A DNA stretch of 64,000 nt from JAUSKF01 sp964545345 (GTDB taxonomy: Bacteria > Patescibacteriota > Minisyncoccia > UBA6257 > WO2-44-18), in assembly GCA_964545345.1 (NCBI GenBank), contig CAZJFE010000001.1:30174-94173 (forward strand). Reading direction: 5' to 3'. Made by a program: the position numbers and the translations under genes. Shown piece after piece: positions 9,231 to 16,996 of this stretch. The notes under the pieces were generated by a model, which made no database searches, was not told the origin of the DNA, and saw only the letters and a list, made by a program, of their open reading frames with translations. How positions within the stretch are numbered: the first letter of the stretch is position 1; every line of letters begins with the position of its first letter.

Positions 9231-10019
9231 ATGAGAAAACAGCTTCTATTGATCGTCTTAAGCCTGTTAGTTATCGTTGGCGGTGGTGCCGGTATTTATT
9301 TTGGAGTTTTCAGCGAGGACCCCGTCGTTACATCGGAGGAAGTTCCGGTTGTTGATGGTTCACAAACCGGTTCAACGACCGATCCCGAAATCGTGGAGAA
9401 TTCTCGACCTAAATATCAGGGGCAGGCACTGCGTTTTATTGGCAGTGACCCGGTGGTTAAAACTTTGGCTGCCGAGATTATAGCGGAGAAAAAGGTGGAA
9501 CTGAATAAATTTGCCGAGATCGCGGAGAAAAATCCTTCCGACAGTTTGGCCTGGCTGAAGATCTCGGAAATCAAGAAGTTTTTCAACAACTACAAAGGAT
9601 CCGTCGATGCTTTGGAATACATCAAACTGACATCCCCGGATGATTTCCTGGTGAATCTTAACCTTGGTAATTTGTATGGTTTTTACCTTAAGGATTACAA
9701 GAGAGCGGAGCAGAATTTCGCAAACGCTATGAATCACAGCGGCGGCGATCAACTGGTGGCAGCCATCTCCGCTTTAGCTGATTTGTATAAAGATTTTTAT
9801 AAAGAAAAGTATGATCAAGTTGATGATCTGTTGTTGATCGGCATTGAAGCAATCCCCAGCGACGTTAACTTAGTGATGAAGCTGGCCTTTTACTACAAAG
9901 AAGTAAACAACAAAGAGGGGGCCATTCAGTCTTTTGAAAGACTCCTGTCCATGCCCGGCCTAACGGGCGCGCAGCAGCAGGCTTTTGAAGCAGAAATAGC
10001 GGCGCTGAAGAAGGCCTAG
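9231..10019 (+). CDS. Membrane-anchored TPR-repeat protein
   Basis: 262 aa. An N-terminal membrane segment (LLLIVLSLLVIVGGGAGIYF) is followed by an acidic/Thr-rich linker to about residue 55 and then by helical repeats of TPR type (for example DFLVNLNLGNLYGFYLKDY and LVMKLAFYYKEVNNKEGAIQ). Such proteins are scaffolds outside the membrane. It starts 17 nt after the S-layer terminator, so it may be read through at low level or have its own weak promoter. Nothing identifies the partner; a role in surface-layer assembly is only suggested by position. Its stop overlaps by 4 nt the stop of the convergent glycosyltransferase gene. Confidence 0.8.
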   Translation: MRKQLLLIVLSLLVIVGGGAGIYFGVFSEDPVVTSEEVPVVDGSQTGSTTDPEIVENSRPKYQGQALRFIGSDPVVKTLAAEIIAEKKVELNKFAEIAEKNPSDSLAWLKISEIKKFFNNYKGSVDALEYIKLTSPDDFLVNLNLGNLYGFYLKDYKRAEQNFANAMNHSGGDQLVAAISALADLYKDFYKEKYDQVDDLLLIGIEAIPSDVNLVMKLAFYYKEVNNKEGAIQSFERLLSMPGLTGAQQQAFEAEIAALKKA

Positions 10020-11113
10020 GATAGATAAGCGGTTTTGGTTTGTTCAACCATTTTGGCTAAATTGAGTTGTTCTTTTAAGAACAACTGGCCTTCTTTGGCG
10101 AAATACTGCGCTTTCTCTTTGTTTTTAAGGTAGAAATCAATTGCTCGCGCGAGCTCGTCGGGTTGTTGGGGTTGCATTACTAACCCTCGGCCATCAACTA
10201 TCTCTGGCATTCCCCCCACTCTGGTGGTGATCACCGGTACTCCGGCCGCCATTGCTTCGAGTAGCGTGTATGGCAGTCCCTCTTTGATTGAGGACAGTAA
10301 GAAAATATCAAATGCCTTTAAATATGGAGCGGCGGGAGCCAGGCCAGGTAAGATAAAGAATCTATTTTCCAAACCCCTCTTTTTTATCACTTTCGTAAGC
10401 CGGTCTTTCAAATAGCCATCACCAATGATGAAAAATTTTGCTTCCGGATTTTTTACCAAAGCCGCGGCATTAATAAAGTCGTGATAACTTTTCTCCGAAA
10501 CCAATCGGCCGATGGAGCCAATCCAGATGCCTTGGTCAGATCCTGATTGGGACAAGGTGGCGATTGTTTTTCTGGCCGTCCGGCGATCTAGGAACCTGAG
10601 ATTTTTCCAATCCAACCCGTTGTAGACAGTGATCAGCTTCTTTTCTTCACCTACTTGGTGTCTGATTGCTAGCTTCTTGTCATATTCAGAAACGTTAATT
10701 ATTTTATCCTGAAAACGGGCGGCGATTTTGTGAAGGAGTATATACAACTTCCTTTTAGCAAAGTTTAGGTCGTTGTCAGGGTTAAAAACCCAGCCGTGCG
10801 CCGTGAAGATAACTTTTTTTACTCCGGCGAGTTTCGCGGCCACCGCTCCAATAACTCCCGCCTTTGAGCTGTTGAGATGGACGATATCCGGGCGCTCTTT
10901 TTTTAACAAGAAGAAAAGTTCGGCCAGAGCCAGCCAGTCGTTGGCGAACAAAAAGTGTGGCCTCAGCTTATTAGACAGGAATCGGACCCCTTTATTGCCG
11001 CCAGTTATTATCTTGGTTTCATGGCCGGACTTAGTAAACTCTTCCGCGAGATCGCGGACGTACTTTTGGGCTCCGCCAACGTCGTCTTTTGTAACTAGAT
11101 AAAGAATTTTCAT
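10016..11113 (-). CDS. Glycosyltransferase family 4
   Basis: GT-B-fold retaining transferase of about 365 aa. The N-terminal acceptor domain begins MKILYLVTKDDVGGAQKYV; the C-terminal donor domain shows IGSIGRLVSEKSYHDFI and the E-x7-E signature in EGLPYTLLEAMAAGVPVI. ATG 11113 is preferred over TTG 11131 because only it gives the usual family N-terminus; a good promoter lies just upstream. Substrate is not readable from sequence. The gene stands alone on this strand, divergent from the first long operon of the island. Confidence 0.9.
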   Translation of the reverse strand: MKILYLVTKDDVGGAQKYVRDLAEEFTKSGHETKIITGGNKGVRFLSNKLRPHFLFANDWLALAELFFLLKKERPDIVHLNSSKAGVIGAVAAKLAGVKKVIFTAHGWVFNPDNDLNFAKRKLYILLHKIAARFQDKIINVSEYDKKLAIRHQVGEEKKLITVYNGLDWKNLRFLDRRTARKTIATLSQSGSDQGIWIGSIGRLVSEKSYHDFINAAALVKNPEAKFFIIGDGYLKDRLTKVIKKRGLENRFFILPGLAPAAPYLKAFDIFLLSSIKEGLPYTLLEAMAAGVPVITTRVGGMPEIVDGRGLVMQPQQPDELARAIDFYLKNKEKAQYFAKEGQLFLKEQLNLAKMVEQTKTAYLS

Positions 11114-11131
11114 CCCCTTTAATTCTACCAA

Positions 11132-11160
11132 TTTATAAGATAATATGAGACCAATGTCAA
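11132..11160 (-). promoter_or_regulatory. Promoter of the minus-strand GT4 gene
   Basis: Read on the minus strand: TTGACA (11160-11155), 17 nt, TATAAA (11137-11132), about 19 nt before the ATG at 11113. It lies partly inside the start of the divergent gene. Confidence 0.65.
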
Positions 11161-12302
11161 AGCTACGTCCCCGGACCGCTATTTTTAGCTTGGCCTACGA
11201 TCCGTTCGTTGGCGGAGCGGAGATTGCGGTTCGCGAGATTGTTCGCCGTCTCCCCGGATCGGATTTCGTCATTTTGACCAGGCGGTTTGATAATGGTTGG
11301 CCGCCGATTGAATTCTCGGACAATTATTCGGTTGTGCGTTTAGGGCGCGGCCGTTCTGATGGGAATTATTATGGCGGTTTTTTTAGGAAAATCTCCTACA
11401 TCTTTTCGGCCTATCGGTGGGCGGCGCGAGCGCACGCGACCGATCCCTTCACAGCAGTTTGGGCAGTGATGGCGTCTTATGCCGGTATCGCCGCGCTGTT
11501 TTTTAAGTTGCGTCATCCTGAAGTGCCGCTGTTACTCACCCTGCAGGAGGGAGATTCGGAGATTCATATACTTAGCCGAGTTGGGATATTTTATCCGCTT
11601 TGGAAATTAATTTTTAAAAAAGCAGATTATGTTCAGGCCATCAGTAACTTTTTGGCTGATTTTGCTAGACGTCACGGCGCGCGTTGTCCGGTAGAGGTGG
11701 TGCCCAACGGCGTTGATTTGGAAAGCTATGAATTATCTGCTGTTAAATCCAAGGGAAATTCTTTCAATGTCGTCACCACCTCGCGTCTTGTTACAAAAAA
11801 CGCAGTTGATACTTTGATAAAATCCGCTGAGTACATAGATTCTCATGTCAATTATCTAATTTACGGTTCCGGTCCGGATCATGATCGACTTGCCGGCCTG
11901 GCGAACGCGGTGAGTGGAAAGAATCCTAACGCGACAGTGCGCTTTTTGGGTCATGTAAGTCCGGATGATATACCGGAAGTTTTGGGTGCGGCTCAAGTTT
12001 TTGTCCGGGCTTCACGATCAGAGGGGCTGGGCAATTCTTTTTTAGAGGCCATGGCGGCCGGTGTTCCGGTGATTGGCACCAGGGTTGGAGGAATACCAGA
12101 TTTTTTGATCGATGAGGAGACCGGATTGTTTGTTGAGGTTGATAATCCTAAGGATCTTGCTGAGAAGATTCTAAGTTTGAAAAATGACCCGGCTTTGCGG
12201 GAGAGGTTGAGCCACAACGGAAAGAAGTTGGTCAAAGAAAAGTATTCCTGGGATAACATTGCGTTCAGAATGGAAAACATTTTCAAAAAATTATGCGTGT
12301 AA
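11145..12302 (+). CDS. Glycosyltransferase family 4
   Basis: 385-aa GT-B transferase and first gene of a long plus-strand operon. Seen: N-terminal FSLAYDPFVGGAEIAVREI, a donor-domain SRLVTKNAVDTLIKSA, RFLGHVSPDDIPEVLGAAQV, and the E-x7-E signature EGLGNSFLEAMAAGVPVIG. Two ATG codons are close (11145 and 11154); the first is taken. The gene overlaps the next by 10 nt, so the GT4 genes are likely translationally coupled. Sugar and linkage are unknown. Confidence 0.9.
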   Translation: MRPMSKLRPRTAIFSLAYDPFVGGAEIAVREIVRRLPGSDFVILTRRFDNGWPPIEFSDNYSVVRLGRGRSDGNYYGGFFRKISYIFSAYRWAARAHATDPFTAVWAVMASYAGIAALFFKLRHPEVPLLLTLQEGDSEIHILSRVGIFYPLWKLIFKKADYVQAISNFLADFARRHGARCPVEVVPNGVDLESYELSAVKSKGNSFNVVTTSRLVTKNAVDTLIKSAEYIDSHVNYLIYGSGPDHDRLAGLANAVSGKNPNATVRFLGHVSPDDIPEVLGAAQVFVRASRSEGLGNSFLEAMAAGVPVIGTRVGGIPDFLIDEETGLFVEVDNPKDLAEKILSLKNDPALRERLSHNGKKLVKEKYSWDNIAFRMENIFKKLCV

Positions 12303-13408
12303 CCATTGCGACAGGAATTTACCCTCCAGATTTAGGCGGACCAGCCAAGCATGCTGAGGCGATGCGTAAATTTTTGGAATCCCGAAACTGCAAGGTGGCA
12401 GTGGTCGCATTTGGCGCTAGTCGGGAAGGAGTTTGGGGTGTGCCTCGTTTTCTGCCATTCGGATTACGTCATTTCGTTTATTTCCTACGCTGTCTGACGG
12501 CGGCCTTTGTTTCTGATCTGATTTACGCGCAGGATGCGGTCGGCGTGGGATTACCGGCTTTGCTGGCGGCGAAGTTATTACGCCGGAAATTCGTAGTTAG
12601 GGTTGGGGGTGATTTGGTTTGGGAGAGGATCAACGAAAGAGCGAGGCGTTCAGTATCCTTAAAAGAACTCTATGTCGGCCGCCAATATCTTTGGAAGGCG
12701 CCTGTTTATTATTGGTTGACCCGTTGCGTGTTGAGTTTCGCGGACGCCGTGATTGTTCCTGCCGCTATGCTGAAAGATTTGTACTCGCGGCAGTATAATA
12801 TTGATTCGCGAAAGATTTTTCATTTTCCGAACCCTGAGCTGGTTCCGGAATTTGTAAAGGAAATGTCGCGCGTGGAGACTGACCGTATTTTGTTCGCGGG
12901 CAGATTTGTCACTTATAAAAATCTGGATTTATTGATGCGAGCTTTTGATCAGGCGAGGCGGCGATCTGGCCGAGGCCAGTTAGTACTAGTCGGTGATGGT
13001 CCGGAACGTCATCATTTGGAAACCCTCCGGAATCAGTTGAGCGCAAAAGATTTCATAGAAATCCGCTTTCCTATTTCACGGGAAGAGCTGGCCCATCTGA
13101 TCAGCGATTCGGGGGTTTGTGTTGGCCCGGCTCTGACGGAATTTAATCCTAATTTTATTTTGGAGTGTCTGGCTATGGAGAAGCCGGTTCTAATCAGCGC
13201 GGAGAATGGCCTGTCGGTGAGATTGCCGGTTTCGTGGATTTTTGATGCTCGGAGTGAGTCGGAACTTGTTCAGAAAATTGAAAAGATGCTTGACGGCCGG
13301 CAATATCAAAATGCAATTTTAGAATTGGAAAAGATTCCTCCGACGCCGGCATGGGAGGAAACGGCCGAAAATATTTTCTCAACATTCACAAAACTATGCG
13401 GATATTAA
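12293..13408 (+). CDS. Glycosyltransferase family 4
   Basis: 371-aa GT4-type enzyme. The N-terminus MRVTIATGIYPPDLGGPAKH is the acceptor-domain glycine loop; the donor domain shows ILFAGRFVTYKNLDLLMRAF, LVLVGDGPERHHLE and EFNPNFILECLAMEKPVL, which supplies the two spaced acidic residues. It overlaps both neighbours by about 10 nt in the same operon. Specific substrate not predictable. Confidence 0.88.
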   Translation: MRVTIATGIYPPDLGGPAKHAEAMRKFLESRNCKVAVVAFGASREGVWGVPRFLPFGLRHFVYFLRCLTAAFVSDLIYAQDAVGVGLPALLAAKLLRRKFVVRVGGDLVWERINERARRSVSLKELYVGRQYLWKAPVYYWLTRCVLSFADAVIVPAAMLKDLYSRQYNIDSRKIFHFPNPELVPEFVKEMSRVETDRILFAGRFVTYKNLDLLMRAFDQARRRSGRGQLVLVGDGPERHHLETLRNQLSAKDFIEIRFPISREELAHLISDSGVCVGPALTEFNPNFILECLAMEKPVLISAENGLSVRLPVSWIFDARSESELVQKIEKMLDGRQYQNAILELEKIPPTPAWEETAENIFSTFTKLCGY

Positions 13409-14409
13409 TGCTTTCAACGGATGCTCAGGTTTGCAATGAAGGGAGCGCTGTGCGCGCCCGTGTTTTGGAGTATGGCAAATTGTTTGAGGAACTCCATGTG
13501 ATTGTTTATACCCGCCCCGGAAAGAAAGAGGAGGTAATAGGCAACGTCCATCTCTGGCCAACTAATAATCGGTTAAAATTTGGGTATTTCGGAAGGGCGC
13601 TGAAGCTCGGGAAGAATCTTCTCAAAGCGGGAGGCGATTGGGTGGTTTCTTCACAGGATCCATTTGAGACTGGCTGGGTAGCTTATCAATTGAAGAAGAT
13701 CTTTGGTGTCCCTTTTCAAGCCCAGATCCATACCGATTTTTTAAGTCCTTACTTTGTTTTGGGATCGTTCAAAAACCGAGTTAGAGTTTTGCTGGCTCAG
13801 TGGTTAGTAAAGCGCGCTGACCGTGTGCGGGTTGTTTCCGATCGCATTAAAAGATCCCTGATTGCGCTCGATTCTAATTTGGAGAAAAAGACTATTGTCT
13901 TGCCGATATTCGTAGATGTGGAGAAGATTCGTGCTACAGCCCCTGATTTGGGACTACAGAAGAGATATAAATCCAACGGTGAATTTCTGATTTTGACCGT
14001 TGCCAGAGATGCACCAGAAAAAAGTTTAAGCTTAGCTGAGAAAATCGTTGATGCATTGAAGAAAAATAATCCGAAGCTTGATTGGCTACTGATCAGCAAT
14101 GCATCATCGGCGCTTCCTTACTATAAAATTGCTGATTTATTTTTACTAACCTCTAACTATGAGGGCTACGGAATGGCGGCGGTGGAGGCGGCCGCGGCCG
14201 GTATTCCAGTAGTGATGACTGATGTCGGCGTGGCGTTGGGGGCGACTTTTCCTGTTGGCGATAAAGCAAAAGCTGTAGAGATAATTGAAGGTTTGATAAA
14301 GAATTCTGAGAAGCGCCGGCAGTTAGTTGAGAAACAGAATGAGTTTTTCCGGAATTGGCCGACTAAGCAGCAATATTTAGAAAGGTATAAAGCCAGCTTA
14401 ACTTTTTAA
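13396..14409 (+). CDS. Glycosyltransferase family 4, compact donor domain
   Basis: About 337 aa. ATG 13396 is chosen because it gives a family-like N-terminus (MRILMLSTDAQVCNEGSAVR); the longer frame from 13351 adds an unlikely tail. The E-x7-E motif is present (EGYGMAAVEAAAAGIPVV). Odd: between LDWLLISN and YYKIADLFLL only a few residues are present, where most GT4 enzymes have about 35 more (the region of VGDGP and the following helix and strand). This looks like an internal in-frame deletion or a compact subfamily. The stop at 14409 is 1 nt before the left ATGAAA flank of repeat element copy 1. Confidence 0.82.
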   Translation: MRILMLSTDAQVCNEGSAVRARVLEYGKLFEELHVIVYTRPGKKEEVIGNVHLWPTNNRLKFGYFGRALKLGKNLLKAGGDWVVSSQDPFETGWVAYQLKKIFGVPFQAQIHTDFLSPYFVLGSFKNRVRVLLAQWLVKRADRVRVVSDRIKRSLIALDSNLEKKTIVLPIFVDVEKIRATAPDLGLQKRYKSNGEFLILTVARDAPEKSLSLAEKIVDALKKNNPKLDWLLISNASSALPYYKIADLFLLTSNYEGYGMAAVEAAAAGIPVVMTDVGVALGATFPVGDKAKAVEIIEGLIKNSEKRRQLVEKQNEFFRNWPTKQQYLERYKASLTF

Positions 14410-14410
14410 T

Positions 14411-14530
14411 ATGAAATCCCGTTAGAAATTCTACTCAATAAAGTTATAAAGAAAATATGATAATTATCCAAAGAAAATTAAGGTTTAGCCAAAGGTCATT
14501 GTTTGGTCAATATTTCTAACGGGATGAAAA
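14411..14530 (+). mobile_element. Inverted-repeat element at a start codon, copy 1
   Basis: Core 14418-14523 (106 bp) has perfect 12-bp terminal inverted repeats CCCGTTAGAAAT / ATTTCTAACGGG. The core is flanked by ATGAAAT (14411-14417) and ATGAAAA (14524-14530); the right flank is the start codon of the next gene. The core differs from copy 3 at only four positions, all transitions. No ORF inside. It may be a non-autonomous MITE-like insertion with 6-7 bp target duplication, or an invertible promoter segment. Confidence 0.8.
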
Positions 14531-15591
14531 TTTTATTTATTACTCAAAAAGCGGATAAAAATGATGACGTGCTTGGGGTCTATCATCGTTGGATAGAGGG
14601 GCTTGCTCAACATTTCGAGAAAGTTTCTGTCATTTGTTTATACAAAGGGCAGACGGCGCTTCCGGAGAATGTATCAGTCTATTCTTTGGGTAAAGAACTG
14701 GCTGTCAGTTCTCAGTGGCAGTACGCGCTTCGCTTCCTGAAATTGATCTGGCAATTAAGGAATGATTATGACCGGGTTTTCGTTCATATGAATCCGGAAT
14801 ATGTGGTTTTAGGCGGATTATTTTGGAAATTATCCAGGAAAAAAGTTGTGCTTTGGTATGCTCACTATCTGAGCAATTTGAAACTAAGAATCGCGGTTTT
14901 GTTGGCGGATCGGGTCGTTACTTCAATTCGTTTAGCGTTTCCCTTTCCGACAAAAAAGTTACAGGTTTTACAACAAGGGATTGACACTATGCTTTTCTCT
15001 CCAGCTAAAACCGCTCAGTCGTCTTCTGATAACTTGAACGTATTATTCTTAGGCAGGATCGCTCCGGTAAAGAATTTGGATGTTCTCGTGAGGGCCATCC
15101 AGCTCGCGCGTCAGCGGATTCCGGTCAAACTTTCAGTAGTGGGGGCGCCGACTCTGGGGCGTTCCGCGGAGCGTGGTTATTATACGGGGATTAAAAAATT
15201 AGTGGACGATCTGGGCTTAGCCGGCTTAGTGAACTTTCATAATCCGGTGGCGAATAAGGATACGCCGGCAATTTACCGGAAGCATGATTTGTTTGTTAAC
15301 CTTACGGTAACCGGAAGTTTTGATAAGAGTACGCTGGAAGCGATGGCTTGTGGAATTCCAGTGCTGATAAGCAACCTTGCCTTTCGAGATATCCTGGGAC
15401 CAGAGTTGAGCAACCAGTTGATGTTTAAAGAAGGAGACCATCGGGATTTAGCGGACAAAATTTCTCAAATCGCCGCGCTGAGCGTTGAGGATCGGGAGAA
15501 GCTTGGAGGAAGATTAAGAGAGATTATTGTGAATCAGCATGACCTCGGTAGGTTAGTGATTCGCCTTGCCGAGACCATTAAGACTATTTAA
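14524..15591 (+). CDS. Glycosyltransferase family 4
   Basis: 355 aa from ATG 14524. The longer frame from TTG 14503 would begin MVNISNG, which is encoded by the repeat-element end and is therefore not native. Seen: MKILFITQKADKNDDVLGVY, NVLFLGRIAPVKNLDVLVRA, VVGAPTLGRSAERGYY, and SFDKSTLEAMACGIPVLIS at the usual donor-site position. No obvious ribosome binding site; element copy 1 ends at the start codon, so the element now supplies the whole leader. Followed after 5 nt by the flippase gene. Confidence 0.88.
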   Translation: MKILFITQKADKNDDVLGVYHRWIEGLAQHFEKVSVICLYKGQTALPENVSVYSLGKELAVSSQWQYALRFLKLIWQLRNDYDRVFVHMNPEYVVLGGLFWKLSRKKVVLWYAHYLSNLKLRIAVLLADRVVTSIRLAFPFPTKKLQVLQQGIDTMLFSPAKTAQSSSDNLNVLFLGRIAPVKNLDVLVRAIQLARQRIPVKLSVVGAPTLGRSAERGYYTGIKKLVDDLGLAGLVNFHNPVANKDTPAIYRKHDLFVNLTVTGSFDKSTLEAMACGIPVLISNLAFRDILGPELSNQLMFKEGDHRDLADKISQIAALSVEDREKLGGRLREIIVNQHDLGRLVIRLAETIKTI

Positions 15592-15596
15592 TCCAA

Positions 15597-16994
15597 ATGA
15601 TTATTGATGAATCAGATCGCAAACACAGTTTCCTCCACTATTTTCTAAAGGGGGAGGCAACTAAAAGAGTTTTTGACGGCATTTCAACGGCGGTAGGTTT
15701 GGTTAATTCCTATTTCATTATTTCTAATCTTTCGGTTTTTCACTTCGGATTGTATCAGTTGATGCTCTCGCTGGTTTCCATATTAGATAATTTCAATTTG
15801 GATGTGATTGATGGCGTAGTACAAATAGACATGCGAAGAAGCTTCAATGTCGGCAACCGGTCTGCCGCTAAACGTCTTTATTGGGACTACGCCAAGATCA
15901 AGTTAGGTATTTCTGTGGTTTTCGCGACAGCCGTGTTTTTTGGATCTTCTTTGATCTCCAAATATTACGGCGAGGATCTGGGATTATTTATCCGGATATC
16001 CAGCTTCCTTTTGATTTTTAGAGCCCTTCAATCATTGGAGACAATGCTTCTAAAGTCCCTGCTCACTTTTTCTTATTGGTCCTATCCGGCCATTCGTGAA
16101 TCCGCTAAGTTGTTGTTTGTTCTCGGGTTTTTGTTTTTTTCCGGCCAATTCACTATCACTCAGGTTATCACCGCTCACGTGATTGCTGACGGCGTGGCGG
16201 TTGTGGTGATGACGCTGACGCTTTTTATTAATAAATATCGCAAAGCTTTTATGGGCGTGGTGATGGAATCCAAATCGTTAGTATGGGGGGTTGTCAGCAC
16301 CTACGGGAAATGGGCAATGTTACGCTACCTATTCTCCAAAGTCAGCAAAAATTCCACTCCTTGGCTGATTAAATATTTCATTAACACCGAAGCAGTCGCC
16401 TTCTATGCGTTAGCAGTTAACCTAATCGCGTTTATTGAAAACTTTTTCCCGATGGATGGTTTAGCCCAAATATTGGCTTTCAAGGCGGACAACCTAGGGC
16501 AGATTTCTTCTATCTTTAAGAGGGCGGTTAAGTACGCGTTTTGGTTAGGGGTGATATTTATGATTGGCGGGGCGGTGGTTGCCGCGCCGGTTGTGGTATT
16601 TATCTTTCCAAAGTATGGACCAGCGATGCCGGTTTTCTACGTTATGCTTCTCGCTTTGCCGGTGTTTGGACTCTATAAGATTTTAAAGAGTACCCTGACG
16701 GTTCTCAGAGAGCAGAAGATTTTGACCATGAGGGTCTTTAATGAGGCGGTGTTGATCCCCGCCACTTTAGTTATTTTCTTGCCGTTCTTTCGGTTGGTTG
16801 GAGCCGGCTTCACTTACGCCTTACTGTATTTGGAGCGTTCTTGGTTTTTCTACAGTCAATTGGTCAAAAAATACCCGGATTTCAAAATTAAGCCCTGGCA
16901 GTTTCTAAGATTTGACCGAGCTGATCGCGATCTGTTAGAAAGGGTGATTGCCGATCCCTGGAGAAAGGCGAAGAACTTAATCGGGGTTGAATAA
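15597..16994 (+). CDS. Polysaccharide flippase (Wzx/MOP superfamily)
   Basis: 465-aa polytopic protein with about 12-14 hydrophobic segments, consistent with a lipid-linked oligosaccharide flippase of the MOP exporter superfamily. It would move undecaprenyl-linked glycans to the outer face of the membrane. Charged cytoplasmic stretches include RSFNVGNRSAAKRLYWDYAK and the C-terminal RFDRADRDLLERV. Sequence divergence of this family prevents substrate assignment. It sits between glycosyltransferases and the sugar-acid genes in one operon. Confidence 0.82.
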   Translation: MIIDESDRKHSFLHYFLKGEATKRVFDGISTAVGLVNSYFIISNLSVFHFGLYQLMLSLVSILDNFNLDVIDGVVQIDMRRSFNVGNRSAAKRLYWDYAKIKLGISVVFATAVFFGSSLISKYYGEDLGLFIRISSFLLIFRALQSLETMLLKSLLTFSYWSYPAIRESAKLLFVLGFLFFSGQFTITQVITAHVIADGVAVVVMTLTLFINKYRKAFMGVVMESKSLVWGVVSTYGKWAMLRYLFSKVSKNSTPWLIKYFINTEAVAFYALAVNLIAFIENFFPMDGLAQILAFKADNLGQISSIFKRAVKYAFWLGVIFMIGGAVVAAPVVVFIFPKYGPAMPVFYVMLLALPVFGLYKILKSTLTVLREQKILTMRVFNEAVLIPATLVIFLPFFRLVGAGFTYALLYLERSWFFYSQLVKKYPDFKIKPWQFLRFDRADRDLLERVIADPWRKAKNLIGVE

Positions 16995-16996
16995 CT

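Noticed and set aside
14503..14523. MVNISNG as a native N-terminus of the GT4 at 14524 and of GalU
   Set aside because: The same seven residues appear in two unrelated proteins because both frames run into the end of the same repeat element. ATG 14524 and ATG 61162 give normal family N-termini.
14411..14530. CRISPR repeat interpretation of the three similar elements
   Set aside because: Copies are about 8 and 39 kb apart, singly placed, with inverted ends and no spacers or cas genes.
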